This document shows positions 44,328-52,788 of a stretch of DNA of 64,000 nt, piece after piece. The stretch spans positions 974,530 to 1,038,529 of the forward strand of contig NZ_BSDD01000001.1 of assembly GCF_030268065.1 (NCBI RefSeq), written 5' to 3'. A program made the position numbers and the translations under genes. Under the pieces are notes generated by a model. The model worked only from the letters and a program-made list of their open reading frames with translations, ran no database searches and was not told the DNA's origin. Numbering within the stretch: position 1 is the stretch's first letter; every line of letters starts with the position of its first letter. Source of the stretch: Geothrix rubra. GTDB lineage: Bacteria > Acidobacteriota > Holophagae > Holophagales > Holophagaceae.

Positions 44328-44390
44328 CTCGTCACGTCAGGTCCTCCTGGGGATGGTCCAAACGGGCATTCTATCCAGCGGCGAGTACGC

Positions 44391-44424
44391 GACAGGGCCC
44401 CCACCTTGCGGCGGGGGCCCTGTC
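44391..44424. terminator. strong hairpin after the NO reductase gene
   Basis: GACAGGGCCCCC (44391-44402) and GGGGGCCCTGTC (44413-44424) form a perfect 12-bp stem with a 10-nt loop, 17 bases past the NO reductase stop. There is no T run, so termination may be inefficient or Rho-assisted. Confidence 0.55.
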
Positions 44425-44440
44425 CTTGGGTGCGATGGCC

Positions 44441-46675
44441 TCAGTCCTCGGCCACCCGGAAGGCCGGCGCGGGATCGAGCTCCCGGCGGGGGGCCTTCAC
44501 GGCCTCCTCCGCCGTGCGCCAGCCCCAGACGCCGCCCACGGCCTTGAAGGTGAAGACGATCACCGCCAGGGCGCCCAGCCCGAAGAGCGTGTCGCCGGGC
44601 ATGCGCAGCCAGGTGAAGGTGCGCATGAGGGGGCTCTGCACCACCGCGGCGCTGCGGGCGTACCAGGTGCCGTGCGCCAGGCTCTGGGTGATCTGGTAGA
44701 GCCCGCTGGGGATCAGCGACAGCACCAGCATCAGCCCCAGGCCCAGGTTCAGGCCCCAGAAGCCCCAGCGCAGCCACTTGGCGTCCCAGGCCCGGTCCGG
44801 CGTCATGCCGCGCAGGGCGAAGAGCATGAGCGAGATGGCAAGGAACCCGTAGACCCCGAAGAGGGCGGCGTGGCTGTGGATGGGCGTGGTGTTGAGGCCC
44901 TGCCCGTAGTAGAGGATGGAGGGCGGGTTGATGAGCATGCCGAAGACACCGGCGCCCACCATGTTCCAGAAGCAGACGGCCGCGAAGTACCTGAAGGGCC
45001 ACTCGTAGCCGCTGCCCAGGGCCCGGCCGCTGCGGAGGCTCGCCACCAGCTCGTAGCCCACGATCGTGAGGGGCACGATCTCCAGGGCGCTGAACACGGC
45101 GCCAAGGGCGGAGATCGAGGAGGGCGAGCCCGTGTAGTAGAGGTGGTGGAAGGTGCCGATGACGCCGCTGCCCAGGAAGAGGCCCATGCTCAGGGCCACG
45201 GCGCGCAGCGCGGTGCTCTCGCGCAGCAGCCCCATGCGGGTCGACAGCAGGGCGATGGCCACGGTGGCGAACACCTCGAAGAAACCCTCCACCCAGAGGT
45301 GGACCACCCACCAGCGCCAGTACTCGGCCACGGCGAGGTTGGTCTCCCGGGTGTACATGAAGCCCGCGGAGTAGAAGAGCGGGATGGCGATGGCGGCCAT
45401 GACGAAGAGCTTGAGCAGGCCCAGCTGCCCCTTCTCGCCGCGCAGCGCGGGACGCAGGGCGCGGACCACCAGCACCAGCCAGCCCACCATGCCGACCGTG
45501 AGGAGGATCTGCCAGAGTCGACCCAGCTCCACGTACTCGTAGCCCTGGGTGCCCAGCATGAAGGAACCGGAGAGCTTGCCCAGGATGGCCTCGTAGCTGC
45601 CGCCGAGGGCGCCCACCACCACCACCACCAGGGCGACGAGGAGCCCTGCCACGCCGATGGCCTGGCCCTTGGGCTCCTTGGCGCTCAGCTTGGGGCCCAG
45701 GTAGAGGCCCGTGGCCAGCCAGCAGGTGGCGATCCAGAAGACCGCGAGCTGCAGGTGCCAGGTGCGGGAGGCCGCATAGGGCAGGAGGCGGGAAAGATCA
45801 AGACCATAAAGTCCGTTTCCCTCGACCGCGTCGTGGGCCGTCAGGACGCCCATGCCGATCTGCACAAGGAACAGGGCCATGGCCACCGCGAAGTAGAGGG
45901 CCGACCAGCGCTGGCTGGGGGTCGCCGGGGCGGGCGCGATGGGCTTGGGGTCCGGGAAAGCCTCCTCGGGCTGCCGGGCGTGGTGCCACACCATGAGGCT
46001 GATGCCCAGGATCAGCAGCACGAAGGACAGGATGGTCCAGAGGTGGCTGATGGGCGTGATGGCGTTGCCCACCAGGGGCTCCTGGGGCCAGTTCTGGGTG
46101 TAGCTGTGGTCGGCGCCGGCCGGGTGCGCGGCCGCGGCCCAGGCGGTCCAGAGCCAGAAGTCGGCCACGCGCTCGCCCTCCTGCAGGGTGGGGATCCAGC
46201 GGGCCGGGATGGCGGCCGACCGCTCCCCGTCCACCGCCACATGGGCCAGCTCGTCGCGGGTCTTCAGGTAGGCCGCGGCCTGGACCGGGTCCAGCCTCAG
46301 CGTGGCGGAGGATATATCATAGCCATTGGTCTGAAATAGGGTCTTCAGCCGGGCCTCGGCTTCCGCCTGGGACAGGCCCTGGGCCTTCAGCCCCTCCAGG
46401 GTGTGGAAGGCCCACTGGTGCAGGGCCTTGGCCGTCCAGTCCGGCGCCAGGTAGGCCCCGTGGCCCCAGACGCTGCCGATGTGCTGGCCGCCGTGGCCCA
46501 GGTAGCTCTCCTGCCCCCTGAGGATCTGGCCGGGCTCCACGAGCCGGGCGCCGTCCGCCGAGAGGATGCGCTGGGGCACCGGAGGGGCGTTCTCCGCGAT
46601 CTGCCGCCCGCCCCAGCCCAGCACGCCGAAGCCCGCCAGGAGCACCAGCAACACCGCCCACCATCGTGCCTTCAT
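44441..46675 (-). CDS. norZ: quinol-dependent nitric oxide reductase (qNor)
   Basis: This 744-residue single-subunit NO reductase reduces NO to N2O in the inner membrane using quinol. The N-terminal NorC-like region (about 1-230) contains GQESYLGHGGQHIGSVWGHG and lacks a haem c CxxCH motif. The NorB-like core follows with about 12-13 helices. Haem and FeB histidines lie in VVHLWVEGFFEVFATV, GTFHHLYYTG and HSHAALFGVYGF. GAGG lies five bases before ATG 46675. No nitrite reductase is nearby, so NO detoxification is more likely than full denitrification. The AT-rich stretch 46720-46765 upstream probably holds the promoter. Confidence 0.93.
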   Translation of the reverse strand: MKARWWAVLLVLLAGFGVLGWGGRQIAENAPPVPQRILSADGARLVEPGQILRGQESYLGHGGQHIGSVWGHGAYLAPDWTAKALHQWAFHTLEGLKAQGLSQAEAEARLKTLFQTNGYDISSATLRLDPVQAAAYLKTRDELAHVAVDGERSAAIPARWIPTLQEGERVADFWLWTAWAAAAHPAGADHSYTQNWPQEPLVGNAITPISHLWTILSFVLLILGISLMVWHHARQPEEAFPDPKPIAPAPATPSQRWSALYFAVAMALFLVQIGMGVLTAHDAVEGNGLYGLDLSRLLPYAASRTWHLQLAVFWIATCWLATGLYLGPKLSAKEPKGQAIGVAGLLVALVVVVVGALGGSYEAILGKLSGSFMLGTQGYEYVELGRLWQILLTVGMVGWLVLVVRALRPALRGEKGQLGLLKLFVMAAIAIPLFYSAGFMYTRETNLAVAEYWRWWVVHLWVEGFFEVFATVAIALLSTRMGLLRESTALRAVALSMGLFLGSGVIGTFHHLYYTGSPSSISALGAVFSALEIVPLTIVGYELVASLRSGRALGSGYEWPFRYFAAVCFWNMVGAGVFGMLINPPSILYYGQGLNTTPIHSHAALFGVYGFLAISLMLFALRGMTPDRAWDAKWLRWGFWGLNLGLGLMLVLSLIPSGLYQITQSLAHGTWYARSAAVVQSPLMRTFTWLRMPGDTLFGLGALAVIVFTFKAVGGVWGWRTAEEAVKAPRRELDPAPAFRVAED

Positions 46676-46842
46676 CGGAACCTCCCCGCGGCATCCCAGG
46701 CCGCCAGGCGCCAGTATGGAACACAATCTATACATTTAGGACCAACTATTCTTAATTGTGACCCAAGGCACCCTCATGGACTGGACCCCGTCGGCCGAAA
46801 CCACTGGATGAAGGCCCGACGGACCAGGTACCTTGGGCCCAG

Positions 46843-47316
46843 ATGCCCTCGCGGCTTGAAAGGGAATTCCAGGCCATGGCCCAACCCGCGCTCCTGCCCG
46901 TCACCCTGACTTGCAACACGGACCTGCGCTTCATCGACCTGATCCAGGTGGTGGGTTCGGAATTCCTGAAGCATCTCAGCTTCTCCCAGGAGGACGGGGA
47001 GCGCCTCTGGCTGGCCATCCAGGAGGGCATCGCCAACGCCATGCGCCACGGCAACAAGCTGGAGAAGGAGAAGCCCGTCAAGGTCACCTTCACGCCCAAG
47101 GCGGACCGCTTCGAGATCCGCATCGAGGACCGGGGTCCCGGCGTGGACCTGGACGCCCTGCCCGATCCGAACCTTCCCGAGAACCTGCTGAAGCCCGGGG
47201 GCCGCGGCGTCTACTTCATGCGGCAGGTCATGGACGAGGTCCACATGGAACGCTCGCCCAAGGGCTCGACCCTGGTCCTCGTGAAGGCCCGCAAGGTGCG
47301 CGAAGCCCACGCATGA
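46843..47316 (+). CDS. RsbW/SpoIIAB-like anti-sigma factor ATPase
   Basis: This 157-residue HATPase_c_2 protein is similar to serine-kinase anti-sigma factors. The N-box is AIQEGIANAMRHGN, the G1 box EDRGPGVDLDALPDP, and the G2 region GGRGVYFMRQVMDEV. No sigma factor or STAS antagonist is adjacent. The alternative ATG at 46876 has AAGGGA upstream. It overlaps the next gene by ATGA. Confidence 0.85.
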   Translation: MPSRLEREFQAMAQPALLPVTLTCNTDLRFIDLIQVVGSEFLKHLSFSQEDGERLWLAIQEGIANAMRHGNKLEKEKPVKVTFTPKADRFEIRIEDRGPGVDLDALPDPNLPENLLKPGGRGVYFMRQVMDEVHMERSPKGSTLVLVKARKVREAHA

Positions 47317-47936
47317 CGGGCACCGACTGGCGCCGCCGCGCCCTCTGGCTCTCGGGCCTGACCATCGCCTACAACCTGGTGGAAGGCCTGGTCTCCATGC
47401 ACTTCGGCTGGGCCGACGACTCGGTGGCCCTCTTCGGCTTCGGCGCGGACAGCTTCATCGAGGTGGCCTCGGCCTGCCTGGTGCTCTGGAAGCTGCTCGA
47501 CCACGGGAACCTCGCCCGGGAGCGGAAGGCCACGTCCGCCATCGGCTGGCTCTTCCTCGGGCTGGGCGCCGGGGTCGCCGGCGGGGCCCTGCTGCAGCTG
47601 GCGGGCCGCCGCCATCCCCCCACCACGGTGCCCGGCCTGGTGATCTCGGCCCTGTCCCTGGCCTTCATGGTCTTCCTCTGGCGGGCCAAACTGCGCGCCG
47701 CGAAGGGCCTCGACAGCGCCGCCCTGGCCGCGGACGCCGCCTGCAGCCGGGCCTGCATCCAGCTCTCGGCCGTGCTCTTCGCCGGCAGCCTGGTCTTCCT
47801 GGCGGCCCCGGCCCTCTGGTGGGCCGACGCCGCCGCGGCCCTGGCCCTGGCCCTGCTCATCGCGCGGGAGGGCCTCGGCATGGTGCGCGCCGCCCGCAGC
47901 GCCTGCTTCACCGGCGGCTGCGGGTGCGGGCACTGA
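47313..47936 (+). CDS. cation-efflux-type membrane protein
   Basis: This 207-residue membrane protein has five to six helices and the CDF-like features GWADDSVALFGFGADSFIE and WWADAAAALALALLIAREG, where aspartates in helices 2 and 5 would bind metal. The soluble C-terminal domain of CDF proteins is absent and is replaced by a cysteine-rich tail (CFTGGCGCGH). It is coupled to the RsbW-like gene by ATGA. Metal specificity is unknown. Confidence 0.75.
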   Translation: MTGTDWRRRALWLSGLTIAYNLVEGLVSMHFGWADDSVALFGFGADSFIEVASACLVLWKLLDHGNLARERKATSAIGWLFLGLGAGVAGGALLQLAGRRHPPTTVPGLVISALSLAFMVFLWRAKLRAAKGLDSAALAADAACSRACIQLSAVLFAGSLVFLAAPALWWADAAAALALALLIAREGLGMVRAARSACFTGGCGCGH

Positions 47937-48207
47937 GAGTGCCTAACGAAACCCCGGCGAGGCCGCGAGAAAGCCAGGTGGGATGCGCCGCAAGGAAGGG
48001 CCCGCAGGGCGATGCGGGACATCGTTCAAGGGCCGTGACGCCGCGGGGCGCCCACCTGGCTTTCTCCCTTCGGGCGAGGGCCGGCGGGCGTCGCGATGCC
48101 GCGTCACGCTCGTCGCGCGTAGTGCCTGCTACGCGTCTTCTCGCGTTCCTCGCCTCGCTCGCCCGGCGGCCCTCGCGCGGCCCTGTCGGGGTTTTGTTAG
48201 GCACTCT
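47936..48207. repeat. 272-bp cruciform element with GCCTAAC/GTTAGGC ends
   Basis: The ends are a 21-bp inverted repeat (AGAGTGCCTAACGAAACCCCG at 47936-47956 against 48187-48207, 20 of 21 pairs). Inside are two further stems: 47967-47982 with 48051-48066 (16 of 16) and 48074-48090 with 48160-48176 (16 of 17), the latter capped by GCGTAG/CTACGC. The fold is thus a three-way junction. The ends match integron core sites GCCTAAC and GTTAGGC. It has no ORF and could be a MITE, a solitary attC-like site or a structured RNA. Confidence 0.75.
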
Positions 48208-48210
48208 GGG

Positions 48211-48537
48211 TCAGTTCCCCGGCCCCTTGATGGTGCCGAACTCCGCGGGCATCCGCAGGTAGAACAGGGGCAGTTCCTCGGCCTGGAGGAAGGTGAGGAA
48301 GCGGTCGGCCTCCTCGTCGCTCACCACGAATTCCACCATCACGGGCAGCTTCCCGGCCAGCTCGAAGAAGTGGTCCTCGTGGAGCATGCCGTGGCGCCCG
48401 AAACCCGCCGCGGCCTTGAAGGCGGAGCCGCCGTGGAGGCCCATCTTCTTGGCCTGCTCCAGCAGCCACTCGTAGGCCAGGAGGTGGTGGTGGGTCTTGC
48501 CCTCCTGGACGTAGAACCTGAGGTACGTGCCACGCAT
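48211..48537 (-). CDS. DUF190 family protein
   Basis: This 108-residue PII-like-fold protein has LRFYVQEGKTHHHLLAYEWLLEQA, the GLHGGSAFKAAAGFGRHG loop and PVMVEFVVSDEEADRFL. DUF190 genes commonly sit beside crcB, as here (15 bases downstream of crcB), so it probably shares the fluoride-controlled transcript. The biochemical role is not known. Confidence 0.9.
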   Translation of the reverse strand: MRGTYLRFYVQEGKTHHHLLAYEWLLEQAKKMGLHGGSAFKAAAGFGRHGMLHEDHFFELAGKLPVMVEFVVSDEEADRFLTFLQAEELPLFYLRMPAEFGTIKGPGN

Positions 48538-48552
48538 GCCGTCCTCCCCGCG

Positions 48553-48933
48553 TTACAGGATCGCCTTGACCGTCAGCATACCCAGCCAGGTCAGCAACAG
48601 GGATCCGCCCAGGTGGGAGCCCATGTGCACCAGGGCCCAGAACACCTCCCCGCGGGTGAGCAGGCCCACGGCCTCGGCCGAGAAGGTGGAGAAGGTGGTG
48701 AGGCCCCCCAGGAACCCCGTGATGATGAACAGCCGGGCCTCCGGGGAGAGCCCGGGATGCTGGCCGAAGTAGGCCACGGCCAGGCCGATCACGTACCCGC
48801 CGAGGAGGTTGGCGGTGAGGGTTCCCATGGGCAGGGTGGGAAAGGCGGCGTTGAGGACGTTGCCCAGCCCCCAGCGGAGCCAGGCCCCCAGGGCCGCGCC
48901 CAGTCCCACCGCGAGGAATGCCAGGACTCCCAT
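48553..48933 (-). CDS. crcB: fluoride channel CrcB/Fluc
   Basis: This 126-residue four-helix protein forms a dual-topology dimeric fluoride channel. GAALGAWLRWGLGN, NLLGGYVIGLAVA and GFLGGLTTFSTFSAE (with the sodium-binding and Phe-box region) are the family signatures. A fluoride riboswitch lies 55 bases upstream of its ATG. AAAGGAGCGAC precedes the start. Confidence 0.95.
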   Translation of the reverse strand: MGVLAFLAVGLGAALGAWLRWGLGNVLNAAFPTLPMGTLTANLLGGYVIGLAVAYFGQHPGLSPEARLFIITGFLGGLTTFSTFSAEAVGLLTRGEVFWALVHMGSHLGGSLLLTWLGMLTVKAIL

Positions 48934-48987
48934 GTCGCTCCTTTCCGGACGCCGGGACCCGCCGCGAGCCTGCGATCCCGATGGATT

Positions 48988-49045
48988 GAGAAGGCAGGCA
49001 TCATCAGCCCCGGGGGCGGTTGGCGGAGGAATGCCATCTCCGTGC
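48988..49045 (-). promoter_or_regulatory. fluoride riboswitch (crcB motif)
   Basis: Read on the minus strand the leader holds GGAGATGGCATTCCTCC, AACCGCC and GGCTGATGATGCCTGCC in the order and spacing of the crcB-motif RNA. The ATTCCTCC and AACCGCC segments form the pseudoknot region and GCTGATGATGCC is the conserved 3' half. It directly precedes crcB, so fluoride binding would switch on expression of the channel and DUF190 genes. Confidence 0.88.
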
Positions 49046-49052
49046 TGGGGGG

Positions 49053-49058
49053 AGTATA
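49053..49058 (-). promoter_or_regulatory. candidate -10 box for the riboswitch transcript
   Basis: TATACT on the minus strand lies about 7 bases before the start of the riboswitch fold. No good -35 hexamer is visible at the right distance, so the promoter is only partly supported. Confidence 0.45.
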
Positions 49059-49060
49059 GC

Positions 49061-50284
49061 TCAGGCGGCACGGGCTTCGCGGGCCATGAGCCCCGCCCCG
49101 AGGGCCATCATCAGGGCCGCGTAGCCGAAGCCCAGGGTGGGCCAGAGGGTCCAGAGCCCCCCCACCATGAGGCTGGAGGCCAGGTCTCCCACGCCATTCA
49201 CCGCCCCCAGCAGGCCATAGCCGAAGCCCCGCTCCGACTCCGGTACGAAGCCCGCCACGGCGGAGCCCTCCAGGGTGTCCTGCACGCCATTCACCAGGCC
49301 CGCCAGGGCGAAGACCAGGGCCAGCAGCGGGAGGGAGGCGGCCCCCCGGAGGAAGGCGCCGACGAGCAGGAGCGGGACGGCCACGGACACGCCGTACCCC
49401 AGGGCCAGGATGCGGCGGTGGCCGAAGCGGTCCGCCAGGGCCCCCGCCGGGAAGGCGGCCAGGGCGTAGATGGCGTTGTGCCAGACGTAGAGCCCCGCGC
49501 CCCACACCGCCGCCCGCGCCAGACCGTGGGCGGGCGCCAAGAGCTGGGCGGCGGCCAGGATGAGCAGGGTGTGGGCGTAGTCCCCCGCCCCGAAGACGCC
49601 CACGGCCGTGAGGTAGCGGCGGAAGGCCCCCGGGGCGTGGTGCAGGTGGTCGCCATCCTCCGATGGGGCGCCCGCCCCCAGCGTCTCCCGCACCGACCAG
49701 GCCATCACCGCGGCGGCGCCGAGGCCCGGCACCAGGGTCCAGGCCATCAGGGTCCGCAGCCAGGGCAGCGCCGCGTGGCCGTGGGCCGCGCCCCAGCCCA
49801 GCAGGAGCACGGCCAGCAGGGGGCCCAGGATGGCGCCCACGGTGTCGCCCGCCCGGTGGAAGCCGAAGGCCCGGCCCCGGGCCTCCGGGGGGATGGAGCG
49901 GGCCAGCATGGCGTCGCGCAGGGGGCCGCGCACGCCCTTGCCGATCCAGCCGAAGAGCTTGCCCGTGAGCACCAGGGGCCAGCCCCCGGCCAGGGCGATG
50001 ATCCCCGAGGCCAGGCCCGTGGCCGCGTAGCCCGCCACGACGAAGGGCTTGCGGCGGCGGAGCCGGTCCGACAGCCAGCCGGCCCCCAGCTTCACGAAGC
50101 TGGCCGCGGCATCGGACACCCCCTCGATGGCCCCGAGGGCCAGGGGCGGCGCGCCCAGGGCCGCCAGGAAGGCCGGCAGCAATGTGCTCTGGGCCTCGTG
50201 CCCCAGGTCCGACAGCAGGCTCGTGAGGGCGAGCCCACCCACGGTGCGGTTCAGCCAGGGGGTCCCGGCCTCCCGCGCCTTCAC
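49061..50284 (-). CDS. MFS transporter
   Basis: This 407-residue carrier has about 12 helices. The loop 2-3 motif appears as GAGWLSDRLRRRKPFVVAGY, and GWIGKGVRGPLRDAMLAR and FPAGALADRFGHRRILALG are typical of the drug/metabolite MFS branch. The substrate is unknown. The GTG start at 50284 overlaps the deacetylase stop by GTGA, placing it last in an S41-deacetylase-MFS transcript. The riboswitch begins just after its stop. Confidence 0.85.
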   Translation of the reverse strand: MKAREAGTPWLNRTVGGLALTSLLSDLGHEAQSTLLPAFLAALGAPPLALGAIEGVSDAAASFVKLGAGWLSDRLRRRKPFVVAGYAATGLASGIIALAGGWPLVLTGKLFGWIGKGVRGPLRDAMLARSIPPEARGRAFGFHRAGDTVGAILGPLLAVLLLGWGAAHGHAALPWLRTLMAWTLVPGLGAAAVMAWSVRETLGAGAPSEDGDHLHHAPGAFRRYLTAVGVFGAGDYAHTLLILAAAQLLAPAHGLARAAVWGAGLYVWHNAIYALAAFPAGALADRFGHRRILALGYGVSVAVPLLLVGAFLRGAASLPLLALVFALAGLVNGVQDTLEGSAVAGFVPESERGFGYGLLGAVNGVGDLASSLMVGGLWTLWPTLGFGYAALMMALGAGLMAREARAA

Positions 50285-51192
50285 CGCGCCAGTTCCCCGG
50301 CCGTCACGAAGCGCACCTGGCCCTTCGTCCGCGGCACCAGCTTCTCGAGGGCCGCCACGGTCTCAGGGTAGATGTGCCCGATGATGAGCACCGAACCGTC
50401 CTTCTCCGCCAGCTTCAGGGCCCGGTCCCACTGCTTCTCCTCCTCGGCGAAGGCCTTGTCGTCGTCCAGGAAGACCTTCCGCTGCACCGCGTGGATGCCC
50501 AGTTCCTCCGCCACGTCGAAGGCCACGCTGTCCTTCTCCGTGCGGCTGTCCACGAAGAAGCACTTCCGCGCCTTGATCTCCTGCAGCACCCAGGTCATGC
50601 GGGTGCGGTCCGGCGTGATGCGGCTGCCCATGTGGTTGTTCACGCCGGCGCGGAAGGGGATGGCGTCCAGGGCCATCCGCACCCGCTGGCGCACCTCGGC
50701 CTCGGGCAGGTTGTACAGGATGGCGTTGGGACCGGGATCCCGCCCGGGGCCGGGATAGCCGAGGGGCTCCATGGGGAGGTGGAGCATCACCTCCTTGCCC
50801 AGGCGGTGGGCGATCTCCGCGCTGTCCTTCGTGTATTCCTGGTAGGGCAGCACGGCCACGCTGAAGGGGATGGGCAGGCTGCACAGCCGCGTCACCAGCT
50901 CCGGCTGCATGTAGCCCAGGTCGTCGATGACGAGGGCGAGGCGGGGGAGTTCAGGTTCCGGTTGCTGGCGCCGAGGCCTGGCTGCCTCAGCCTCAGGCTT
51001 CGCCTTCGGCTCAGCGGGCTTCTTTTCTGGTTTGGCCGTCCCGGGTCCCGGGGCCTCGCGCTTCGCCGGGGCCTCGCGCCGTCCGCAGCCCTGCTGTCCC
51101 AGCATCAGGCCCGCGCCCAGGCCCAGGCCCAGCATGAGCACGGCCCAGCCCACCAGGGCGAGGGTGGAGGTGCGCCGGCCCTTCTTCGCCAA
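50281..51192 (-). CDS. divergent polysaccharide deacetylase (YibQ-like)
   Basis: This 303-residue protein has one N-terminal transmembrane helix or uncleaved signal (about 10-32), a lysine/proline/alanine-rich linker, and a PF04748 domain from about 84 on. LALVIDDLGYMQPEL, EVMLHLPMEPLGYPG and GVNNHMGSRITPD carry the metal-site residues. The TTG start directly follows the TAG of the S41-like gene. YibQ-type proteins are linked to peptidoglycan division machinery with EnvC/CtpA-type partners, which fits the neighbour. Confidence 0.85.
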   Translation of the reverse strand: MAKKGRRTSTLALVGWAVLMLGLGLGAGLMLGQQGCGRREAPAKREAPGPGTAKPEKKPAEPKAKPEAEAARPRRQQPEPELPRLALVIDDLGYMQPELVTRLCSLPIPFSVAVLPYQEYTKDSAEIAHRLGKEVMLHLPMEPLGYPGPGRDPGPNAILYNLPEAEVRQRVRMALDAIPFRAGVNNHMGSRITPDRTRMTWVLQEIKARKCFFVDSRTEKDSVAFDVAEELGIHAVQRKVFLDDDKAFAEEEKQWDRALKLAEKDGSVLIIGHIYPETVAALEKLVPRTKGQVRFVTAGELAR

Positions 51193-52362
51193 CTAGGCCG
51201 CCTTGTGGGCCGCGGGGGCGGGCACCGGCGTGGGCAGCGGAGTCTTGAGGGCGTCCAGGGCCTTGGCCAGCGGGTCGTCGCCCTCGCCGAGCTTCAGGGT
51301 CTGGTCGGGGGTGAGGCCCTGGCGGTCCAGCTTCTCCCCGCCGGCCCCGATCCAGCGCCGGAAGACCAGCTCCACCGCCCCGCCCTGGCGGAGGGGGAAG
51401 CGGCCCCGTTCCACGCCGAGTCCCACGGTGCGCTCGCCCAGCAGGCGGGCGCCGCCCTTCTTCAGGCAGGCGGTCAGGACTTCCGACGCGCCCAGGGTGC
51501 TTCGGCCGATGAGCACGGCCACGTGGGCGAAGGGGGCCGAGGCCGGGCCCACGGCCACGATCCGGTCCGGCTTGCCCGACTCCTGCACGGTGGCGAGGGG
51601 GCCCTTGGCGCCCAGCAGGCCCGCCACGGCGGCGGCCTCTTCCAGGGTGCCATCCACGCACTCCCGCAGGTCCAGCACCAGGGCCTGGCTGCGGTCCGCG
51701 CTGGCCAGCCATCCCTTCAGCTCGGCGGCGCGACCCGCCCGGAGGTCGGGCAGGGACACCAGCACCCCGCCGTCCCCCTTGCGGAGGGTCTCGGACTGGG
51801 CCACCGGCAGCTGGAGCTGCAGGGAGGACTTCACCAGGTCGCCCGTGGTGTTGGAGTAGCGGTAGAGGTCCACGGCCCCGCCCACGGGACCGCGGAGCCG
51901 GCGCTCCAGGGTCCAGGCGCTGAGCCGGCCCACGGAGTCGCCGTCCACCTTGCGGATGACATCGCCGGGCTGGATGCCCGCCTTGGCCGCCGGCCCGCCG
52001 GGCGTCACCGCCAGCACCTGGGCGTAGATGCCCCGCTTCAGCACCACCAGGCCCGCCGACGCGGGGCCCGGGTCCGGCAGGCGGAGATCCTCCGGGGTGA
52101 GGTAGGCGTTCAGGGGATGGGCCCGCTCCAGGGCCGCCTGGATGCCCCCCGCGATCACCTTCGGCATGTCCGGGGCGTCCACGTAGTTCTGCTGGACCAG
52201 GCTGAGCACGTCCTGGATGTCCGCCATCCCCGCCAGGGGATCCTGGGGCGTGGCCTTGGCCGAGGCCGAAGGCTTGGGCGTGCCCGACTGCTGCACCACC
52301 GGATAGGTGAAGGCGCCCACCAGGGGGAGCGAGAGGACGGAGAGCCAGGAGCGGGCGTGCAT
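51193..52362 (-). CDS. S41 (CtpA-like) protease homologue, probably inactive
   Basis: This 389-residue exported protein has a signal peptide, a PDZ domain (AGIQPGDVIRKVDGDSVG near 130) and an S41 domain. In the active-site region, aligning RSTLGASEVL with the SASASE motif puts Gly at the catalytic Ser, and GERTVGLG has Leu in place of the catalytic Lys of TFGKG. It may therefore act as a non-catalytic adaptor, perhaps for the deacetylase gene directly downstream. The alignment is by eye. Confidence 0.8.
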   Translation of the reverse strand: MHARSWLSVLSLPLVGAFTYPVVQQSGTPKPSASAKATPQDPLAGMADIQDVLSLVQQNYVDAPDMPKVIAGGIQAALERAHPLNAYLTPEDLRLPDPGPASAGLVVLKRGIYAQVLAVTPGGPAAKAGIQPGDVIRKVDGDSVGRLSAWTLERRLRGPVGGAVDLYRYSNTTGDLVKSSLQLQLPVAQSETLRKGDGGVLVSLPDLRAGRAAELKGWLASADRSQALVLDLRECVDGTLEEAAAVAGLLGAKGPLATVQESGKPDRIVAVGPASAPFAHVAVLIGRSTLGASEVLTACLKKGGARLLGERTVGLGVERGRFPLRQGGAVELVFRRWIGAGGEKLDRQGLTPDQTLKLGEGDDPLAKALDALKTPLPTPVPAPAAHKAA

Positions 52363-52410
52363 GGGACCAGTGTAGCGGTCGGCTGCCGGCTGTCAGCGAT
52401 CAGGTTGGGG

Positions 52411-52728
52411 TCAGGCCTTCAGGTCCAGGGTGGCCTTCAGGCGCTGGTCCTCGGACTGGACGACCTTCAGGTTGGCTTTGTACATCACGTCCATGGCCAT
52501 GCCCTGCACCATTTCCGTGGCCAGGTCCACGTTCGAGCCCCCGGGCACCGTGGGGGAGGGATCGGCACTCACGCCCTGGACGGCCACGCCGCCGGCGGGC
52601 TGCTCCGCCAGGTCCACCCGCTTGGCCCGGTAGCCGTCGGAGAGCTGGTTGGCCACGTTGTTGGCCTGCACGGCCAAGCCCGCGCTGGCGGCGCGGAGTC
52701 CGGAGAGGGCGGGGCCGAAGGCGTCCAT
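52411..52728 (-). CDS. flagellar basal-body rod-type protein
   Basis: This 105-residue protein has the N-terminal rod motif (SGLRAASAGLAVQANNVANQ) and a C-terminal amphipathic helix (VQGMAMDVMYKANLKVVQSE), as in FlgB/FlgC/FlgG-type proteins. It is short, about FlgC size minus 30 residues. No other flagellar genes are nearby, so it may be an orphan. The ATG at 52728 is chosen because GAAAGGGG lies close upstream. Confidence 0.75.
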   Translation of the reverse strand: MDAFGPALSGLRAASAGLAVQANNVANQLSDGYRAKRVDLAEQPAGGVAVQGVSADPSPTVPGGSNVDLATEMVQGMAMDVMYKANLKVVQSEDQRLKATLDLKA

Positions 52729-52788
52729 GGATCCCCTTTCGGCAGGAGCAGCCCGGACCTTGATCCCGGATCCGCCAGAAAAAGGCCC

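Noticed and set aside
46720..46765. NsrR or FNR operator upstream of the NO reductase
   Set aside because: CACAAT and ATTGTG half-sites occur but are 26 bases apart, and no good match to TTGAT-N4-ATCAA or the NsrR palindrome is present.
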